NCBI GenBank assembly: GCA_945872875.1
Contig: CAMCBB010000068.1
Location: 1 to 9,341 of the forward strand
Direction of reading: 5' to 3'
Length of the DNA stretch: 9,341 nucleotides
Source: Flavobacterium psychrophilum
GTDB taxonomy: Bacteria; Bacteroidota; Bacteroidia; Flavobacteriales; Flavobacteriaceae
Shown here piece after piece: positions 6,029 through 9,341 of the stretch (positions within the stretch are counted from its first letter, which is position 1; every line of letters starts with the position of its first letter). The position numbers were made by a program, and so were the translations under genes. The notes under the pieces are model-generated. The model was not told the DNA's origin and searched no databases. It saw only the letters and a program-made list of their open reading frames with translations.

Positions 6029-9000
6029 TTAGAATGTTAAATTCATAGTAAACCCGAAAGTTCTTGTACTTGGATATTGACCAATGTTGATAATACCTTG
6101 AGCATTTCCAGTAGTATTAGAAGATTCAGGATCAGCATAACCACGATTTTCAATACCATTATTAGCTTTTAATAATGAACCATCAGCTAAGAAAATAAAT
6201 GGGTTTCTTGCATTAATTCCAATTCTGAAAGATTCTAATCCTGCTTTTTCAATTAATTTTTTAGGTAAGCTATAGCTTAATGCTAACTCTCTAATTTTAA
6301 GAGCAGCAGCATCAATTACATTCGCTTCTCCAACTGCTCTATATGTAGTAGTAAAGTAATTTAATACTCCTACAGAACTTGCATCACTAGCAACAGGAGT
6401 AGTGTTTACTGCACCAGTTGTCGTAACAGAACCAGGAACAACAATTCCTTGAGTTCTATCAAATCCAGCTGTATCCATATCACCTCCAGTAAATAACAAT
6501 AAGTTTCTAGCAAAAGAGTATGCAGAAGCACCAACTCTTAAATCAGCAACAGCAGTTAATCTAAATCCTTTGTATTCGAAAGAGTTAGTTAAACCAAGGA
6601 TATAATCTGGCACCCCTTTTCCTAATTTTTGGAAAGTAGAAGTTCTTTGTGGAACCCCATTGGCATCAACAATAATATTACCTGCACCGTCTCTTACAAA
6701 AGCAGTACCTTTAATCAATGGGAACTCTTCACCTACTTCAGCAAAGATACCTACTTGAGTGTTAGATTGTAAATTCACACTTGTAGCACCTGCAGCCAAA
6801 GAAACAACTTTAGTTTTGTATGTAGTATAGTTAGTTCTTATATCCCATTTAAAATTATTTGTTTTAATTGGAGTAAATCCTAAATCAATTTCAAAACCTT
6901 TGTTTTCTAATTCCCCAACATTTGTTAAAATAGAAGAGTTACCTGAAGCAGAAGAAGCAGTAGCTCTTGTGATCAAATCTTTAGTATTAGCAACATAATA
7001 AGACCCTTCTAAAGTAATTCTATCATTAAAGAATCCTAATTGAGCACCTACCTCAAATGTGTTAACAAACTCAGGTTTGATGTTAGGATCTGTTGGAGCT
7101 CTATTGTATCCTAAAGCAGCTAAGTCTCCAAAAGGAAAACCTTGTGGAATTGAAGTTAATTCATTTGTTTGATAAACACCAACAGCTGAAGTATTACCAA
7201 CAGAAGTATACGAAGCATTTAATTTAGCATAATTTAATACTTTGTTATTTTTTAATGATTCGATTGCTTTAGTAGGAATAAATGAAACCCCTACAGATGG
7301 GTAGAAATAAGAGTTTTTAACTGCTGAGAATTGCTCTATACGAGCAGTAGCATTTAAAAACAAGTAGTTTTTGTAGTTTAAATCCGCATTCACAAATCCA
7401 GCTACGATTCTAGATTGAACGAATCTATTATCTAAAGTAGAAGGGTTAGCAGGATTTAATACATTATTAATGTGGTAGAAACCTGGTACATCTAAGTTAG
7501 ATCCACCTTGAGAGGTAATTCTAAACATTCTATCTTGAATGTTGTTACCAAGGTTAAATTTCAACCCTAAATCTTTAGTTAACTCATAATCAAAGTTAAC
7601 CAATAAATCTCCATAAATATTTCTTGTAGAAGATTGATTAGCAAAGTAGCTAGATGTAGAAGCAGAACCTCCTAAAGCCTCATATGTTTCAGCATCTGCG
7701 CCATAATAAGTATATGGTGCTATACTGAAGGTTGTACCAATATTAGTAAATGCATCTCTATGAGATTGCGCATCAGTATTTCTAACTTGAACATTAGCTG
7801 TATAAGACAAGTCGATGTTCTTGTTCAATTTGTATCCTAATGAGATTACACCATTAATTGTGTTTGATCTTGCATCATTTCTAACAGCTTTAGTAATCCA
7901 GTATGGATTTTGAGCATACACAGTCCAGTGTCCTTCATTACCAGAATTTTTAAATCTTGATACAGGAACATTGGAAGCAGTTTGAATTAAATCATCAAAT
8001 AAATCACTATCCGTTTCACTAGTTGTTTGAGTGATATAGTTAATGTTACCATCAATACTAAATTTACCGAATTTTTTACCCGCTTTAAATAAGAATGAGT
8101 TTCTTACCAAATTATCACCATCAACAACAAAATCTGTGGTTTGTCTGTTTACAGATAAGAAAGCATAAGAATCTTCTCCACCTACATTAAAGTTAAATCC
8201 ATTTTGGTAAACAGTTCCAGTTTGAAAGAATTGTTTGATGTTATCTTTAATTGGTTTCCAATCACTGAAAAAGAAGTTTCCATCTGCTTGAGGTAGACCA
8301 ACAGGTACTTGTGCAGGGAATCCTGGCGTATTAAACGCAGGTCCCCAAGAACCATTTTCCCATGGAACAAATGTAGATAATACTCCAGGTATACTTGGAT
8401 CATCAAATCCTGGATCTGAAGCCCAACCTTGTCCGTATTGCATTTGTGTTTCTGGAACAAAGTTTACGTTTTCAAAATCTACAGAAGAATTAAATCCAAA
8501 TGTAAATTTATCTTTCTTAGTTCCTTTTTTAGTTGTAACGATAATTACACCGTTCACCCCTTGCGCACCATACAATGCAGCACCTTGAGCACCTTTAACA
8601 ATGTTTAAGTTCTCAATTACATCAGGAGGCAATTGACCTAATACTGTAGAAGATGAAATAGCACCATCAATAACGATTAACGCTTGGTTATCTCCAGTAA
8701 TTGTTCTGTTTCCTCTCAATACAATTCTTGTACCAGCATTAACACCTTGACTAGTTGTATTAACTTGCAAACCTGATACTTTACCAGCCAATGACTGAAT
8801 AGCATTAGGGTTAGAAGCTTGTGTTAACTCTCTAGCTCCAATTTGTTTTTGAGCAGAAGTTACTTGGTCTTTGGTTCTTTTAATCCCCATAGCACCTGTA
8901 ATTACTACATCTTCTAATACTTTAGAAGACTCTTTCAAAGTTACATTGTAACTATTAGCAGAACCTACAGTAACTGATTTTTTTTCATATCCAGAAAAAG

Positions 9001-9217
9001 ATACTACTAAAACATCACCTGGTTTTGCTTTGATGGAATATTTTCCATCTAAATCAGCTGAAACGCCTTTTGCTGAACCTTTGATTACAACATTAGCGCC
9101 AGATAAAGGTAACTTACCATCGGTAATTGTACCTGTTACAGTTTTCTCTTGTGCAAACGAAAACTGCATTGATAACGCTACTAATAGCGTAAAAATCCAT
9201 TTGAACTTCGATCTCAT
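6029..9217 (-). CDS. SusC/RagA-family TonB-linked outer-membrane transporter
   Basis: This 1062-aa protein is the transport partner of the SusD-like lipoprotein downstream. Energised by TonB, it imports substrates too large for passive porins. The order is: signal peptide (1-23, cleavage after 'FAQ'), carboxypeptidase-regulatory-like beta-sandwich (about 24-97, 'VTGTITDGKLPLSGANVVIK'), TonB-box-like segment 'VLEDVVITGAMGIKR' (100-114), plug domain (about 115-235, with 'IVIDG' at 181-185 and 'GAALYGAQGVNGVIIVTTKK' at 212-231), and a 22-strand-type barrel to the C terminus. The chain ends 'RTFGFTMNLTF' with the terminal Phe usual for outer-membrane barrels. There is no N-terminal STN signalling domain, so direct control of an anti-sigma/ECF pair is unlikely. 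It is the first gene of the operon and has a promoter candidate upstream. Family call is very secure; substrate is unknown. Confidence 0.97.
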   Translation of the reverse strand: MRSKFKWIFTLLVALSMQFSFAQEKTVTGTITDGKLPLSGANVVIKGSAKGVSADLDGKYSIKAKPGDVLVVSFSGYEKKSVTVGSANSYNVTLKESSKVLEDVVITGAMGIKRTKDQVTSAQKQIGARELTQASNPNAIQSLAGKVSGLQVNTTSQGVNAGTRIVLRGNRTITGDNQALIVIDGAISSSTVLGQLPPDVIENLNIVKGAQGAALYGAQGVNGVIIVTTKKGTKKDKFTFGFNSSVDFENVNFVPETQMQYGQGWASDPGFDDPSIPGVLSTFVPWENGSWGPAFNTPGFPAQVPVGLPQADGNFFFSDWKPIKDNIKQFFQTGTVYQNGFNFNVGGEDSYAFLSVNRQTTDFVVDGDNLVRNSFLFKAGKKFGKFSIDGNINYITQTTSETDSDLFDDLIQTASNVPVSRFKNSGNEGHWTVYAQNPYWITKAVRNDARSNTINGVISLGYKLNKNIDLSYTANVQVRNTDAQSHRDAFTNIGTTFSIAPYTYYGADAETYEALGGSASTSSYFANQSSTRNIYGDLLVNFDYELTKDLGLKFNLGNNIQDRMFRITSQGGSNLDVPGFYHINNVLNPANPSTLDNRFVQSRIVAGFVNADLNYKNYLFLNATARIEQFSAVKNSYFYPSVGVSFIPTKAIESLKNNKVLNYAKLNASYTSVGNTSAVGVYQTNELTSIPQGFPFGDLAALGYNRAPTDPNIKPEFVNTFEVGAQLGFFNDRITLEGSYYVANTKDLITRATASSASGNSSILTNVGELENKGFEIDLGFTPIKTNNFKWDIRTNYTTYKTKVVSLAAGATSVNLQSNTQVGIFAEVGEEFPLIKGTAFVRDGAGNIIVDANGVPQRTSTFQKLGKGVPDYILGLTNSFEYKGFRLTAVADLRVGASAYSFARNLLLFTGGDMDTAGFDRTQGIVVPGSVTTTGAVNTTPVASDASSVGVLNYFTTTYRAVGEANVIDAAALKIRELALSYSLPKKLIEKAGLESFRIGINARNPFIFLADGSLLKANNGIENRGYADPESSNTTGNAQGIINIGQYPSTRTFGFTMNLTF

Positions 9218-9246
9218 ATTAATTTTTATTTGAGTTAGTTATCTCG

Positions 9247-9278
9247 CAAACTTCTTAATTATTTCTTAATTAAACAAA
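9247..9278 (-). promoter_or_regulatory. Candidate promoter of the susC-susD operon
   Basis: On the minus strand TTTG (9278-9275) is followed after 20 nt by GAAGTTTG (9254-9247), a partial match to TAnnTTTG (the TTTG is intact, the leading TA is GA). The element ends 29 nt before the ATG. The rest of the upstream DNA to the window edge (9279-9341) is AT-rich and shows no better candidate. Confidence 0.5.
9252..9272. repeat. 10-bp direct repeat inside the susC promoter
   Basis: TTCTTAATTA occurs at 9252-9261 and again at 9263-9272, so the copies start 11 bp apart, about one helical turn. They lie mostly between the two candidate promoter elements. In such AT-rich DNA chance is possible, but spacing and position allow a regulator-binding site. 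Confidence 0.4.
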
Positions 9279-9341
9279 TCTTTTTATTAAATATTTTGTT
9301 TTTTTTATGATAATTTAAAATCGTTATCTAAATTTGAAGAC

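Noticed and set aside
8182..8460. 92-codon open frame on the minus strand
   Set aside because: It overlaps the susC barrel region in another frame, with no recognisable motif or start signal.
1..9217. A single glycan-utilisation locus joining the PNGase F-like gene with the susC-susD pair
   Set aside because: They are on opposite strands and separated by the cystathionine beta-synthase-like gene, a porin and three terminators. A functional link is possible but the layout does not support it.
9030..9233. 67-codon open frame on the plus strand
   Set aside because: It is antisense to the susC signal peptide and N-terminal domain and runs into the susC leader; no sign of a real protein.

Overview
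The window looks like chromosomal DNA from a Flavobacterium-like member of the Bacteroidota. It is AT-rich, carries a SusC/SusD outer-membrane pair and a Bacteroidota-type putative porin, and has promoter candidates of the TAnnTTTG type. Start codons are preceded by A-rich leaders without a clear Shine-Dalgarno sequence. No phage, transposon, CRISPR, tRNA or rRNA gene was seen.

Layout from left to right. (1) 1-723, plus strand: the 3' part of a PNGase F-like (peptide-N-glycosidase F family) protein, cut by the left edge. (2) 725-752: a 12-bp-stem terminator hairpin filling the 33-bp gap between two convergent genes. (3) 757-2118, minus strand: a PLP-dependent cystathionine beta-synthase-type enzyme with a C-terminal CBS-domain pair. 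It has its own promoter, with an inverted repeat over the upstream element. (4) 2119-2299: an intergenic region with that promoter and a structured element of about 70 bp that resembles the Flavo-1 RNA motif of flavobacteria. (5) 2300-4246, minus strand: a putative outer-membrane porin with its own promoter and a terminator hairpin inside its last codons. (6) 4306-4334: a strong intrinsic terminator. (7) 4360-6015 and 6029-9217, minus strand: a susC-susD operon (susC first, 13 bp between the genes) with a promoter candidate upstream of susC.

How the genes relate. The only clear functional unit is the SusC/SusD pair, a TonB-dependent outer-membrane transporter with its surface substrate-binding lipoprotein. 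No glycoside hydrolase, sigma/anti-sigma pair or other regulator lies next to it in the window, so its substrate cannot be read from context. The porin is also an outer-membrane protein but is a separate transcription unit. The cystathionine beta-synthase-like enzyme (sulfur amino acid metabolism) and the PNGase F-like protein appear to be independent neighbours.

Most of the window is ordinary flavobacterial chromosome. The parts most worth a second look are the structured element at about 2194-2262, the inverted repeat at 2160-2177, the one-helical-turn direct repeat in the susC promoter, and the divergent active-site region of the PNGase F-like protein.
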